Of a stretch of 64,000 bases of DNA, positions 26,801-50,800 are shown in pieces (position 1 is the first letter of the stretch; the number at the start of each line of letters is the position of its first letter). Source of the stretch: Sinonovacula constricta (lineage: Eukaryota > Mollusca > Bivalvia > Cardiida > Solecurtidae); contig CM017556.1 of the NCBI GenBank assembly GCA_007844125.1, positions 75,165,618-75,229,617 of the forward strand, read 5' to 3'. The notes beneath the pieces were generated by a model. It saw only the letters and a program-made list of their open reading frames with translations. It had not been told where the DNA came from and ran no database searches. The position numbers were made by a program, and so were the translations under genes.

Positions 26801-28373
26801 TCAGTCTTCCCCTCAGAAACCTCTTCCTGTGTCAATGGTGCAAACACCTGGAGTCAGGGGCTCCACTAGTAGTGACAAGATTGTGCCCGAAGCACCAAAA
26901 CCAACATTCACAACATTTGGTTATGATGATCATGGTTCTGATGGACATACCGCACCTACTAATAGCCCAGAACAGATTAAAGTCCCAGCATCTAGCACAC
27001 CTAGGGGACTTCACTCTGGTGACCAGTACAATACTGGCACTATGTATGGGCTGTTTAATCGCCAGTCATCCCAGGGTTCATTAGGGTTTGTGTCTCCTGG
27101 GCAGGAAAACAACCCTTACATAGACATGACCCATACCAACCTGCACCAGCGAACAATGTCTTCTGAAGGGCTCCTTGATTCACAGAATACTGAATATACC
27201 ACCATGTTTCCACGAAGTCGGAGTGAGGAACGAACCCTAGACTCGCACACTCCACAAACTAGCCAGTCAAGGTCAGTGTCTGAGACCAGAGAGGTAGTGC
27301 CTACTTCTCCAGCAGTTTCACGGTCAGTGCCTCCCAAGTCACCTGTGTCTCAGACCCAGACCACATTCTCTCGAACCAACACTCATCCCAAGTACAGTAG
27401 TACTCCTTATACCAGTCAACCGCAGGTGATTCCGAACAGACCAACCCCTCCACCTAAACCCACCTACGCCAGTAAACCAACCAACCCATATGGCACGATG
27501 GCTGGGCTACAGAGACCTGGAGATACCAGGTATGGTACCTCTAGTGGCTACAGCAGTCCCCGCAGGAGTGGTGATGTTCATGTAGAGAATCCATACAGCA
27601 CTGTGAGAGAAACTAAACAAGTGCGGGACAAAAACCAGAACTTGACAAATAGTGCTGATATATACCAAGCTAATCCTCAATACAGCTGCGTGCCTAATGG
27701 GGTACCAGGTGTGAACCATTTAGAGCCTCGATCCCAGCATGCTTACCAAACCTACCTGACAGGAGACCCACATTTTACAGAGAATCTCTACAACCGAGAG
27801 AGTTCACCTAATTTGTGCAATAACAGCAAGGAAGACTCCAGCAGTAACCCTGACTCTGGATACAGCAGTAAAATCTATGGAAACAGGGTGGGATCTGCAG
27901 TCCCTGCCAGCAGCAGCAGTACTCCTTCTTCCTCCTTCAGCACAGACAGAGGCATCTCCATCCCCAGTAACAACAACTCTCCCCACAGTCAGTACTCCAA
28001 TGGAGACTATGAGGGCCTGCCGAAGACACAATATCATGATGAAGTTCAGACCCATGTTCAAACATGGTACCAGCGCAAACTGCAGGAAACCACCCAGAAA
28101 GTGTTTGACAATTGGCGATCTGAGAGAACCTCTCCCACAAAGGCGGCTCAGACAAGCCCTGTGAAAGCTTCAGTAAGGACATATGGTGGTAGTGAATATG
28201 CTCAGATTCAGTATGGCACTTCACCTGGGCCAGTCAGCCGGGAACCAGTCTCCACACAGTATAGCAGGGAACCAACCAGTGGGCAATACAACCGGGAACC
28301 AGTGAGTGGGCAATATGGTGGACGTAGCAGTGTAAATTTGTCACCATATGTTGTTCACAGCAGTGATGTGTAG
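8689..28373 (+). CDS. ANKRD6: ankyrin repeat domain protein 6 (diversin) orthologue
   Basis: Coding exons: 8689-8800 (inferred), 16663-16796, 19524-19622, 20023-20121, 20439-20636, 20903-21001, 23184-23282, 23711-23800, 24044-24184, 25095-25256, 25608-28373; all GT-AG, phases consistent. About 1332 residues with the first exon (1291 from the ATG at 16674); the human protein is about 727. A degenerate ankyrin unit precedes six canonical 33-residue repeats (about 83-280), mostly one per 99-bp exon, then another degenerate unit. A lysine-rich linker (FFFFKKKKK), a conserved block with QYYRDLAGNIKQ and a Cys-x-Cys (TCNC), a helical coiled-coil-like stretch, a Ser/Pro-rich disordered region of roughly 650 residues and a C-terminal VQTHVQTWYQRKLQE segment follow. 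Order and spacing match diversin, which in vertebrates and flies links CK1 epsilon and Dishevelled in Wnt and planar polarity signalling. Function here is inferred from orthology. Confidence 0.92.
10455..10560. mobile_element. short palindromic (MITE-like) element copy
   Basis: The left arm ACAAATAGTGCAGATCCAGA followed by TCAGCCAGC matches the arms of the copies at 12855 and 31825. The right arm (GAGCTGTCTCATCAGGAATC) is badly diverged. Confidence 0.5.
11135..11345 (+). mobile_element. diverged tRNA-derived SINE
   Basis: A tRNA-like 5' part (ATGGCTGAGTGGGTAG, then GTTAAAGTCCAAGTC as a decayed B box) is followed by a body shared with the copies at 14070, 40085 and 50577: a TGTGGGG segment, TTCCACCTGACC, CTTCCTTCACCAATATAAT, AGCTGGACTTTGC and GTCATAATTA. 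Confidence 0.6.
12855..12940. mobile_element. short palindromic (MITE-like) element copy
   Basis: Arms GCAAATAGTGCAGC on the left and TGGCTGATCAGG...CACTATTTGC on the right are mutually inverted, with a short GC-richer loop. Same family as 31825-31905. Confidence 0.6.
14070..14300 (+). mobile_element. tRNA-derived SINE copy
   Basis: Begins CCATGGAGTAGTAGTAGAGT, with a decayed B box (CCAGTCCCATTCAGG), then the shared body: GAAGGACTTAATGTGGGAAG, a TTGACCTG segment, CGAGACATTTG, CTTCCTCTGCTAAAACAGCT, ATTATCATAATTGG and an A-rich tail. It is closely similar, in opposite orientation, to 40085-40325. Confidence 0.75.
14500..15422. repeat. minisatellite, 36-bp unit, about 25 copies
   Basis: Tandem 36-bp units with CTCTAGGTACCCCACTCTCC and TCGTCAGGAACCTTG. 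The unit is divisible by 3, so the minus strand shows a spurious 315-codon frame of a 12-residue Arg-rich repeat (ARFLTRESGVPR). The block lies in ANKRD6 intron 1. Pyrimidine/purine strand asymmetry is strong. Confidence 0.95.
15423..16662 (+). other. intron 1 of the ANKRD6-like gene, 3' part
   Basis: AT-rich, nothing coding seen. It ends in TTTGTTTATTTCAG, a good acceptor for the exon at 16663. Confidence 0.55.
18465..18560 (-). mobile_element. tRNA-like SINE head fragment
   Basis: Read on the minus strand, GATTAGCGCCCCTCTGTCAA and later GGGTTCAAACCCCAGAC resemble A- and B-box regions of a tRNA. The stem pairing is not good enough for an intact tRNA gene, so I call it a SINE or tRNA fragment. 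Confidence 0.45.
21041..22945. repeat. minisatellite, 59-bp unit, about 32 copies, in ANKRD6 intron
   Basis: Units contain TCAGCCAGCTCCTGCTATGC, ATGATTTGATATTACTTAGA and CCAATAGTGTAGGTACAGA. Some units are 57 bp through loss of two bases (ATTATTAGA), and CTGCTATGC/CTGATATGC variants alternate in blocks. It starts about 40 bp after the donor at 21002 and ends about 240 bp before the next exon (23184), so it does not include a splice site. The AATAGTGTAGGTACAGATCA plus GCCAGCTCC part matches one arm of the palindromic elements elsewhere in the window. Confidence 0.95.
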
Positions 28374-28503
28374 ATATTTGTTCTGATTTGTGTTCTGTTT
28401 CAACGGTTGTGATCATAGTGCTGGTGTTCATAACAAAGGGCTGCACACTTCTAGTCAGTGTTCACAAGATTGTTCATGATGTATTTATTGGATTATTTTA
28501 AAA

Positions 28504-28552
28504 AATAAAATTATGGTATGGATTCTAATGACCTTGATCAAATTTTAATAAA
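28504..28552 (+). terminator. polyadenylation signals of the ANKRD6-like gene
   Basis: Two AATAAA hexamers lie at 28504-28509 and 28547-28552, about 130-180 bp after the stop codon at 28371-28373. They are plausible sites for 3' end formation; transcript data would decide which is used. Confidence 0.5.
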
Positions 28553-30580
28553 ATGCCATAATTATGCAGTGGTTGTTTTACTCCTTCAAATTTCGATATT
28601 TCGTGAAGGTTTTAAACAACAAAATGAATCACTCAGTAGAACACAATGGGTTTCTTATTATTCACTTCCTTCCAGCAGAAGGTCAATACAACCCTAGTGT
28701 TCCATTGAAATATTCCTTCATTTTAAACAATGTCACTTAATGGGAGTTGTCTGTTTATATAGTAATACAATTTCATACAGCAATATTAATATCAGCAATC
28801 CCAAATCAAGCCATATATTGCTAGTACTCAAGAAATTGTTAGTTTAAGATGATTTTTATAAGTACCAGAGTTTGGATAAAAATAAAGGAAAAAGTAGAAA
28901 TATTTCCTTTAAATCTGAAGCTCAAATGAAAATGTGCCAACATTCCAGAAATCCATGTTTGTAGACATGTTTATGTATGCAACCTTTTGTAGTGTAGCTT
29001 TATCCACATACAAGGATATAGTTGTCTGAATGCAATTTCAGTGAAGAATCACATGTGCTATGTATATTTTTATACAATTCTTTGTGTACATATTTTTGAA
29101 TATTTTACATATTTTTATACAATAATCCTGAACTTATTGACAACACATTTCTTTTTCTGGCAGCATCCATTTATTCCATTTCATAAACTTGTTTGGCATT
29201 CATTTTTCACAATGCCAATGTTGAAGGGGGTCGCATAATAGTTTCATCTGGAAATTATAACATTATATTACAATAAACAAGATGTATATTATCATTATAT
29301 AGTCCAACAGACTTGCAATTAGTGTCATTGTTAAATATCATTCATCACCCTATCACTGATTGTTAATTTTTTATATGAAAACATTTATGGCATATTTTTG
29401 CAAAATGTCCTTCCATTTTATCTGTACAGATTTTTTGTATGACCCATATATATTTACTTTTGTACATATTATACAGTCTGTTATTTATTATTTTTTGTAT
29501 AATGACCATTTGTTTGTACTGTTGACCATAACAAAACTGCAAAATTTATAATATAAAACAGATTAACTGAGAAAAATGGTGTTTATATTCTTTTCCTCCA
29601 TATATGTATTGATAAACCATACTTAGGGTTTCATAAGTTATCATTGATGATAGCTGTTAAACACAGGTTTTTACGATGTGTTACGCGAAGGCACCTACTT
29701 ACAAGTTGAAGTTATATTTTTATTGTTTTTAATGTTTAAGAGAAAAGATTGTTTAAGGTGTAGATCATATACAAGATATCCATGGTTCTTGACTAATATG
29801 TTGTTGTTTTTTGTTCAATTAAGTTTTTTTGGTGTTTTTTTTTTATAAAGTTATATTTTTATTCCATTGCAATATTCAACCCTCAATGCAATAAGTTTGG
29901 CTTCAGATCATAGGACTGAAGAAGCTGTTTCTTTGTACATCTTTTTGCAATATATAAGTAAAAATGTGTGCTTAAATACTTAAAATATCTAATATTAATA
30001 TTTAGTATAAAGAATTTAAAGCTCAGAATATTTTAATAAATATGAACGAGTACATCGTGGGATGTTAAGGGGGAAGAAACTCCAAAGTTTCCAGCACATC
30101 AGTCCTCAACTCCAAACCACTGAGGAAAGTGGTTTCATTTGCCTTGTAAAGTACTTAACATTAAAGGGTTAATTGTACCAATGAGTTGCTTTAGAAAACA
30201 TGTATGACTACATGGATGCCAGATGAATCCTCTCTACCAATTAAGAATTGACTAACTTTGTCTTATAACATTTCTTTAGCAATAAGCAAGTAAGATACAC
30301 TTTCCAGAGTATACACAATTTGAACAAGGACACCCATGAACATATTTCATTAGTACCATTAATAAAGAAACAGTATTACAAATCACACATATGCTTTAAT
30401 GAGTATGCAAATTGTGTTGTTAACAAACATGGCAATAAATACACAAAAACACCAGACAGTTAATCAAAATAATGGAACTTGTTTACAATTTAATTTTTAG
30501 AGCATTAATAATATTTCTATAATACCTGGCTTGCTCTCCCATAATTGATTCTAACAGATTTCCAGATCCACACAATGACT

Positions 30581-30586
30581 TTTATT
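30581..30586 (-). terminator. possible ACAT1 polyadenylation signal
   Basis: TTTATT on the + strand is AATAAA on the minus strand, about 1.48 kb after the ACAT1 stop. The distance makes this tentative. Confidence 0.25.
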
Positions 30587-31556
30587 AAAACAAAAAAACA
30601 ACAATTACCATTAAACCTAAAATAACAACAAAAATATAGACAACTATGACAATGTTCTTTCTTTTTTAGCAGCTAACCATGATGCAGTTGTATGTTTTTA
30701 ACAATAGATTGTAGCCCCACATTAAAAGTCATTTTTGTAATGTTTTGCTGAAGGCCGGCCCCAGACAAAGTCTAGGTAGAACCATGGACACACAGCAGGT
30801 CACCGTTTTTAGTCCACAATTACCCCACAACCATAGGTGCCCCAATGTACACTTGTATACAGTCTAGTAATGTGGTCTAGTTCTTATCTGCAATTTTAAT
30901 TGTTTTGGCATTGTATTAATCATATTTAAAAACATGGCTTTCACTATTATTAGTATTTAATTTAAGCAGGATAATAACAAAGCGCCATGGAAACAAAATT
31001 TAAGTTTCTGCATACCCTGGACAACTTGACACAATTTCACAAACAGGTTTGAGATATTTTTCAAGGCATGCCTGTCATCAACATTCATCAACTATAGATA
31101 CAGCCTAGTGATAAAATCTGTCTAATCTTAACAAAAAGTGCATACATGAATTACAAAAGTGAAGGTTTGTGAGATTATCATTATAACAACCATCAATTAA
31201 AATAATGTCATCACAAATTTCTGATGAAATTTAACAAAAAATGAGCTTAAAGTCAAACATTTCTTCTTAATATAGAATACATTAAAATCGCCCAACACCA
31301 AATTTTGTAAAGTCATTTTCACTGTTTCCTAAATTAAAATAAGTGCCACATAACCTTAAACACTTAAAGAACTAAATGTACACAATAGGTTGATTTGCAA
31401 CCTATATCCACCTTAATCTTGCATGGTCCTTTATAATAATGGTCCAGTCAGATATTGTATTTCTAAAAGAAAAGAAAACATTTCATTGTTAATGACAGTA
31501 GGATACGAAAAAGCTGCTTTAGCTAAATAAGTTTGATTTTATAAATTAGTGACTAG

Positions 31557-31680
31557 TCTGAGATAATCTCACATCAATGGTGGTAATTTTAGTGATCTCA
31601 AGTCTGAGATTATTTCACATCAATGGTGGTACTGTTAGTGATCTTGAGCCTGAGATCATATCACTGGTGGTAATATACCA
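31557..31680. repeat. three-copy tandem repeat, about 56-bp unit
   Basis: Copies begin TCTGAGATAATCTCACATCA, TCTGAGATTATTTCACATCA and CTGAGATCATATCACTGG, each followed by a TGGTGGTA word and a TAGTGATCT segment. The third copy is truncated. Confidence 0.7.
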
Positions 31681-31824
31681 ATTATAAAGTTATAGAAACT
31701 TTGGCTACAAGTTCAAGCCAATGTTTAACCCTTAGCTTGCTACATTTTGTTAAAACCACATGCTTAATTCTCAGAGCTTTCTGCTTTAATGTTACATGTC
31801 AAGGTTGATATACTTGTAAACAGA

Positions 31825-31905
31825 CTGCAGCAAATAGTGTAGATCCTGATCAGACAGGTCCCAGCAGGGAGATGGCTGATCTGGATCTACACTTTTTGCC
31901 TAAGC
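31825..31905. mobile_element. short palindromic (MITE-like) element, best-preserved copy
   Basis: The left arm GCAAATAGTGTAGATCCTGA plus TCAG is the inverted complement of the right arm CTGATCTGGATCTACACTTT plus TTGC with about two mismatches; the loop is roughly 17-20 bp (GTCCCAGCAGGGAGAT). No coding capacity. Other copies in the window are more decayed. Confidence 0.7.
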
Positions 31906-32062
31906 CTTATAAATTTGTTTACTATCTATTTCCAATCATGATCCATTTTGTTGTATTATCTTTGGGTTGATGTCAGCTTTTACTTTGTATGATCAATCCA
32001 GACCTTCTATCAAGGTTTCACTACCAATGTTGGGCCATGTACAGTTTGGTTGCTATAGGTGT

Positions 32063-44584
<12,522 letters not shown>

Positions 44585-44828
44585 ACTTTGGAGTTTTGTA
44601 GATAAAACTATCAAACAACTACAACAAAAAAAGCGTTTTTTTTGTTGATAATTTGTTTTGTTAGTCAGAGTGACTTCCCTTGTCTTCCTATTGCACGTCT
44701 GTAGTTTTCATGATGTGAACCTAAAATTGTATACAAATATTGCCAATTAAATGAACTTTTCATGTATTAAAAAAGTAAAATAAGCATTGTATTGAAGTAC
44801 TTAATGTTGTTTTAATGATAAATACATC
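44585..44828. promoter_or_regulatory. presumed bidirectional promoter of ACAT1 and CCDC174
   Basis: The 244 bp between the two divergent start codons (ACAT1 on -, CCDC174 on +) must hold both 5' UTRs and, unless a further 5' exon exists, both core promoters. No canonical TATA box is clear at a sensible distance. Divergent pairs this close often share one promoter; here that is inference. Confidence 0.55.
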
Positions 44829-47800
44829 ATGCAAAAACCAACGACAACTTCGTCATCTCTCAATTCTTCATCTGTAAGTAGATTTCGTGGTTTGTTTTGG
44901 TTTCAATATAAGATAAAAACTGCGAGTTTCTGTAGAGACTATGCTGGTAGCTCTGTTGGATGATGAAATGACTCTGGAGCAGGAGGTCGCGTATTCAATC
45001 CCCGCCATAGATAATGGAATTTCTTTAGCACTGTCAAATCAAATGTTGATTCAATAAGAAGTGTTACATACTGGCCACAGGCACAGGTTAAAATTGTCAT
45101 AAAAAAAGTAAGTCAGGGCACAACCTCATGGGAAATCAGTCAGTCCGGCCCCTCTTTTTTATGTTATTATTAATATTATTGCTATTATTGATTTTAACGC
45201 ATTTTAAATGCATAACATGTGCTGTATTAATCTCGCCACTGTGTTGTTATTTGTCAGTCTATTTTACTAAATTAAATATCAAATTTAACAGCTTTTATGG
45301 AGTATTTTAAATATCAAAACTATATTTTGATAGTTTAAAAGGTAAGAAAAATACAACCCAAAAAGTTACACTGTTTATTTTGTTTAAGGATGAGCCAGTA
45401 ATTTTATTTATTTACATGAATTAATTCTTTGTGCATTTATCAATTTAAAAAATATTGAGTTCTAAAACTATGAATTTCAAGAGCTTTCCAGTGGTGTATA
45501 GCTTTTAATTTTTGGACCACAAATGAAGAAATTACAAGAAAATAAAATCTACGCTTCTATACATTTCATCTGAAAGTCACTTGAAGTTGCCATCAAAGAT
45601 GGCTGCCAAGATAAGGTATCTTCACTGATGTGGAAACTATCTATAACCATCCTTATGAAAATATATAAAAATCATTAACTATCTTCATTACATTAAGTAT
45701 TCCATAAAGGCATGTCCACAAGGATGGACAACAACCAGTCAGCAGTCATACCATATACTGAATCAGTAATTGTCCTTGAAAGTAATTTGCTATTTCAAGT
45801 AATAGATAGTTTCCACATCAGTGAAAATCCCTTATCTTGGCAGCCATCTTTGATGGTAACTTCAAGGGATTTTCATATGAATTGTATAGAAAGGTAATTT
45901 TTATTTTCTTGTAATTTCTTTATTTGTGGTCCAAAAATTAAAAGCTGTACACCATTGGAAAGCTATTGAAATTCATATTTTTAGAATACAATATTTTTAC
46001 AATTGATAACTGCACACAGAATTAATACACAGAAATAAATAAAACTATTGGCTCATACCTAAAACAAAATGAACAATGTATCATTTCCGGTTGTATTTCT
46101 TTAACCTTTTTAACTATCAAAATATAGTTTTGATATTTAAAATACTTTATAAAAGCTGTTAAATTTGATATAAAATTCAATAAAATAGACTGAAAAATAA
46201 AAACACAGTGGTGAGTTTAATACAGCACATTTTTCCCGATTTCGGCCTGCATTAGCTTCTGCCCACAAAGATGGCTGCCTTAAACTGTCTTATCAGTGTC
46301 GATGACATCACATGGAAACTATCTATACCTGCAATAATATTAATTATCTCCCTTTGTTTTTTGGACATTAATTAAAGTAATACTGGATAGATGCAGTGAT
46401 TTATAACTCTCTTTGTCATTTATATTTTTATTAATCTTTCCTTTTTTTTCCATAGACTAACTTGAAAACTACCAGATGGTTAACTTAAAATTTGGAATGT
46501 ATTTACCTTACATTGTTGAGGTCCTAAATGTTTAGAGTTACACTTCATCCCCTCACCATGTAGGTTCAAGTCCCAGTCAGGATTCTTTCTCCACCAAAAA
46601 TTAGCTGGATATTGCCAATATGACCATACCCCGTAATTGTGAATGTGCAATGTCACAATTTAAAAAAAAAATCTAGTTTTATATCTGCTGCAAGTGGATA
46701 CATTTCAGTGTTACTAAATATTTGTTTGTGGTAAGTTAAACCATGTAAGCAATAACACAAAACTACTTGTTTGTAAATGGTGGCCTGATATATTGTATTC
46801 CAGATGGTGGATTTAAAGGCAGAGCTGTTCAGAAAACAAGAGCAATTCAAACAGGAGAAACTGCAGAGTCAGAATGCAAGCTACATCAAGGCAAGAACAC
46901 AGGCCACCTCCAAGGTAATTAGTTTTATAATTTGAATACTAACTGTTTACTTTGACTGGCAATACACATAATGCTTATGAAACAAGAAGTTAAAGACTAA
47001 GGTGGTATAACCATGGAGTTAGATAAAGATCTTCAAAAGTCTTACCAAAAATGAAACCATGGCATGCCTACCAGGTAGATGGTCCAGTTCTGCTGTGCAC
47101 CAGTAAAGCAGATGAAAAGAATATGTTCAACCAATTTCTTTAAAGACAGTTTATTATAATAGTGAATAATGGTATCATCTGCTTGTCTGACCTTGTAGAT
47201 GACATGTTCTCATTTTAGATTCTTGCAAAAATTAACAGTAATCCTATTCATTAAAGATTGTTTAATTAAAAGATTCAAGATTGTGAATGAATATTTAAAT
47301 GAAAAATTAAAGGTTGTTATTAAAGGCTTTGATCTTTAAATGTCTTACTTAATACTAATGGCCATTATCTCCTCTACAGAAGCCTAACCTAAATACTAAT
47401 GGCCATTATCTCCTCTACAGAAGCCTAACCTAAATACTTATGGCCATTATCTCCTCTACAGAAGCCTAACCTAAATACTAATGGCCATTATCTCCTCTAC
47501 AGAAGCCTAACCTAAATACTTATGGCCATTATCTCCTCTACAGAAGCCTAACCTAAATACTAATGGCCATTATCTCCTCTACAGAAGCCTAACCTAAATA
47601 CTAATGGCCATTATCTCCTCTACAGAAGCCTAACCTAAATACTAATGGCCATTATCTCCTCTACAGAAGCCTAACCTAAATACTAATGGCCATTATCTCC
47701 TCTACAGAAGCCTAACCTAAATACTAATGGCCATTATCTCCTCTACAGAAGCCTAACCTAAATACTAATGGCCATTATCTCCTCTACAGAAGCCTAACCT

Positions 47801-50800
47801 AAATACTAATGGCCATTATCTCCTCTACAGAAGCCTAACCTGTTCAGTAAGAAGAATGCTGGGGTGGAGAGTCGAGCCAGTAGAGACTTCGAGGAGAAAG
47901 TGGAGGAAGATAACATACTGGAAAGGTCCAAGTAAGTCCTGTAGTAATTTATGGGGGTTTGAGTAGGCCTATTTATATAACCTGTCCATATGTTGCATCA
48001 TTTAAGAGTAAAAGCACTTTTCCTAAAAAGGCACCTATAAGTAAATCCCTCCCTCTTCTGAGGGTTGTTTATCTTGTAAAAGAGAGGAACAATGTGGAAA
48101 CTATTCTCATCAAAACAACCTTTCCTATCAATACTTAAAAATTATTTAGATTCTTTTATAACCATCACTATATGGCTTATCCTGTTGAATAAGATTGTAT
48201 AACACTTAATAAAAAAGAAAATGTGGATCCCAACCATCAAGCTCCTATTGGGAGCCATCAGATCAGGTTCTTTACTATTTGCTAAGTTCTTATCAGTACT
48301 TCTGTTTATCTATTCATATTTTTTTAACCTGTGGCCGAGCGGTTTCAGTTACAACTTCACTCCTCTGCACCTCACCGTTGTGGGTTTGAGACATGGTCAG
48401 GGTAAGAAATAACATGTGGTGAGGTTTTCCAGCTAACCTGCGGTGCATGGTTGTTGTGGTGAGGCTTTCCAGCTAACCTGCGGTGCATGGTTGTTCTATC
48501 CAGACATAAGTCTGGGGTCTTTCTTCGCCAGTAATTAGCTGGATTTCGACAATATGACCATAATTGTGTCTGTGCAATGTATCAACAAACAAAACATAAA
48601 ATATGAGCTCTCTGGCATCAAAGCTTATATTAGTAGAACCAAGCATCACCAAGTGGGTACTTAGTGGATTGCTTAGCATTGTACAACCATATAACAATAA
48701 TGATGAACATTAGTAAAATAAGTGAATCACAACTGGGACATCAAAGTATTAGGTATGATTATACGGAGGACAGAAAGCAAAAGATACTAATTTACCCATA
48801 TCAGATGACCATGCAGATGTTTTATTTTGTACCCTCTGTATAGAATGACGCTATTTTACCTTCAAATGGGCAGTAACTCATAACATCTTGAAATTTGCAT
48901 GTAGAATAAGCTGACTGGTTGATATATTGAAATACATTTAAGTTGCCTAACAATTGCGAGGACATACTCAAAACTGCAGACGCCATATTATCTGTTTCAG
49001 GAAGACCCTGGAAAGAAAGGCCAAGCTTTATGAGCAGATGACATCTGGGAAAGAATTACCAGGTACAGTTTAACTGTATACCTTTTATTTCTAGTCGAAC
49101 TGTTAGACCATTTACTTAATAAGACAATAAACTAAAATATATAACACTTCAGAATAACAGTTTGTTTTGTTAATTTTTGGTTCCAGAGGAAGATGGGAGT
49201 GGGTTGTATCTGGTTGACTTCCAGAAGAAAGTTATAGATGATGTGATGGAGAGAAGAGACCAGGAAAGGAAAGACAGAGAAGATAAAGAGAGAAAGGAAA
49301 AAGAAGACAGAGAGAAACAAGAGGCAGAGGAAGATAAGAGAATTCTGCAAGAACCTGTGCCTGAGGCAGAGAATGAGGAAGACAAATGGTTAGTAGCTAT
49401 ATTGAATTTATACAAATGGACTACCAACATAATTTTGTCACTTAGAAAAATAGGACTTTCATCATTGTTTATGGTCTCAGCTCACAGTTCATTCATATGT
49501 TAACAAAAAAAGGAAACCTTGCCTCACAGTAGTTGCTGCTTTAAGTTAAGTAAAGCATTAAGTCAGATGTACATTTTAATTTCATATGTTTTTTATTGTA
49601 CATTTTATCCATTGTTATTGCAAAAGGACCAAAATACTTAATGGAGCATGTATATCAAAACAGGGAACTTGTACATGCATTTTCTTGTGTATTTAGGGTT
49701 AATTCAATGAACAAAAGCATACCTGTACATATACCTACATACAGTTTACATAGATTATAACAATGTTTATCTTGACTGTTCTATAAGCAAGGAGAGGTAT
49801 TCTAATCACCCTAGGCAATGCCATCATTTTATAGTTAAAGTTTTTAGTGCAATTACAATTAAGCTTTTATCTAAAAAAAACATTGCACTATATTTGAAAA
49901 ATCTCACATATATGCTCCTATTGATTATGCCTACTGATATTATTATGTTTAATAGTTCCAGGTTGGATTTTGTAAGTAATATGTCCCTGGTGTGACTTAT
50001 ACTTTAAATGCATCAAGATTGCATCTTGTTGTCAAGGACATGGTTGGGCACACTGTCCTGTCCTATGACAGCTCCTGCAAACTTCAAAACATTTTACCTT
50101 ACCCCTCAATATTGTTGTTTGTGCAGGGTAGATTATGTGGATTCATTTGGCCGATCTCGTCGCTGTCTGAAGAAAGACATACCCCGTCATCAGATATCCA
50201 GTGGGGAAGTTGTTGAAAGGCCCACGTAAGTCAGCCAATGAAAATATACATCCTGATCTCTGACAATTAATTGATCTTTCCTCAGGCAGAATGTGGCACT
50301 GTCAGCCTAAGCTATTGGTCCTTGCTTCAACTAGATTAAAAAACTATTGCCAAAAATGTTTTGTAAACAAATGATAGAAAAATATATTTTGAGAAACAAC
50401 AATTTAGAAAAGTTTATGGTTGCTGATTATTTAATTAACACATGAGATGTAAAAATAACTGAAGGTGGTTATCATAGTTGGTAATATTTATAACTGAGAT
50501 TATTAAGACTTGCAATTGGTTAAAAACTTAAGTTTTCTATTTATGCACTGGACAAGCCTTTTACTATCACATCTCAGGAGAGCCCGTGGCCGAGCAGTAA
50601 GAGTACTGACTTGAAACTCCTTAGCCCTTCACCACGTGGGTTCAAATCCCAGTCAGGGTGAGAATTTTTATGTGGGGAGGTTATCCAGCTAACCTGTGGT
50701 GCGCCAGTGGTTCTACCTAGATATAAGTCTAAGGTCTTCCTCCACCAATAATTAGCTGGATGTCAACAGTATGACTTATTGTGTTGGTGTGATGTAACAA

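Larger units (their letters stand above)
28560..32062. other. intergenic region between two converging genes
   Basis: AT-rich, no gene recognised. It includes the 3' flanks of the ANKRD6-like gene (+) and ACAT1 (-), a three-copy tandem repeat near 31557-31680 and a palindromic element at 31825-31905. Short frames in the T-rich part (29041-29551) look like chance hydrophobic translations of low-complexity DNA. Confidence 0.6.

Noticed and set aside
29041..29551. Short hydrophobic + frames downstream of ANKRD6
   Set aside because: T-rich low-complexity DNA translates to Phe/Leu/Tyr-rich text by chance; no conservation signal visible.
47351..47841. CRISPR-like array
   Set aside because: Units are contiguous with no unique spacers, the genome is eukaryotic, and the unit is an exon-intron junction.
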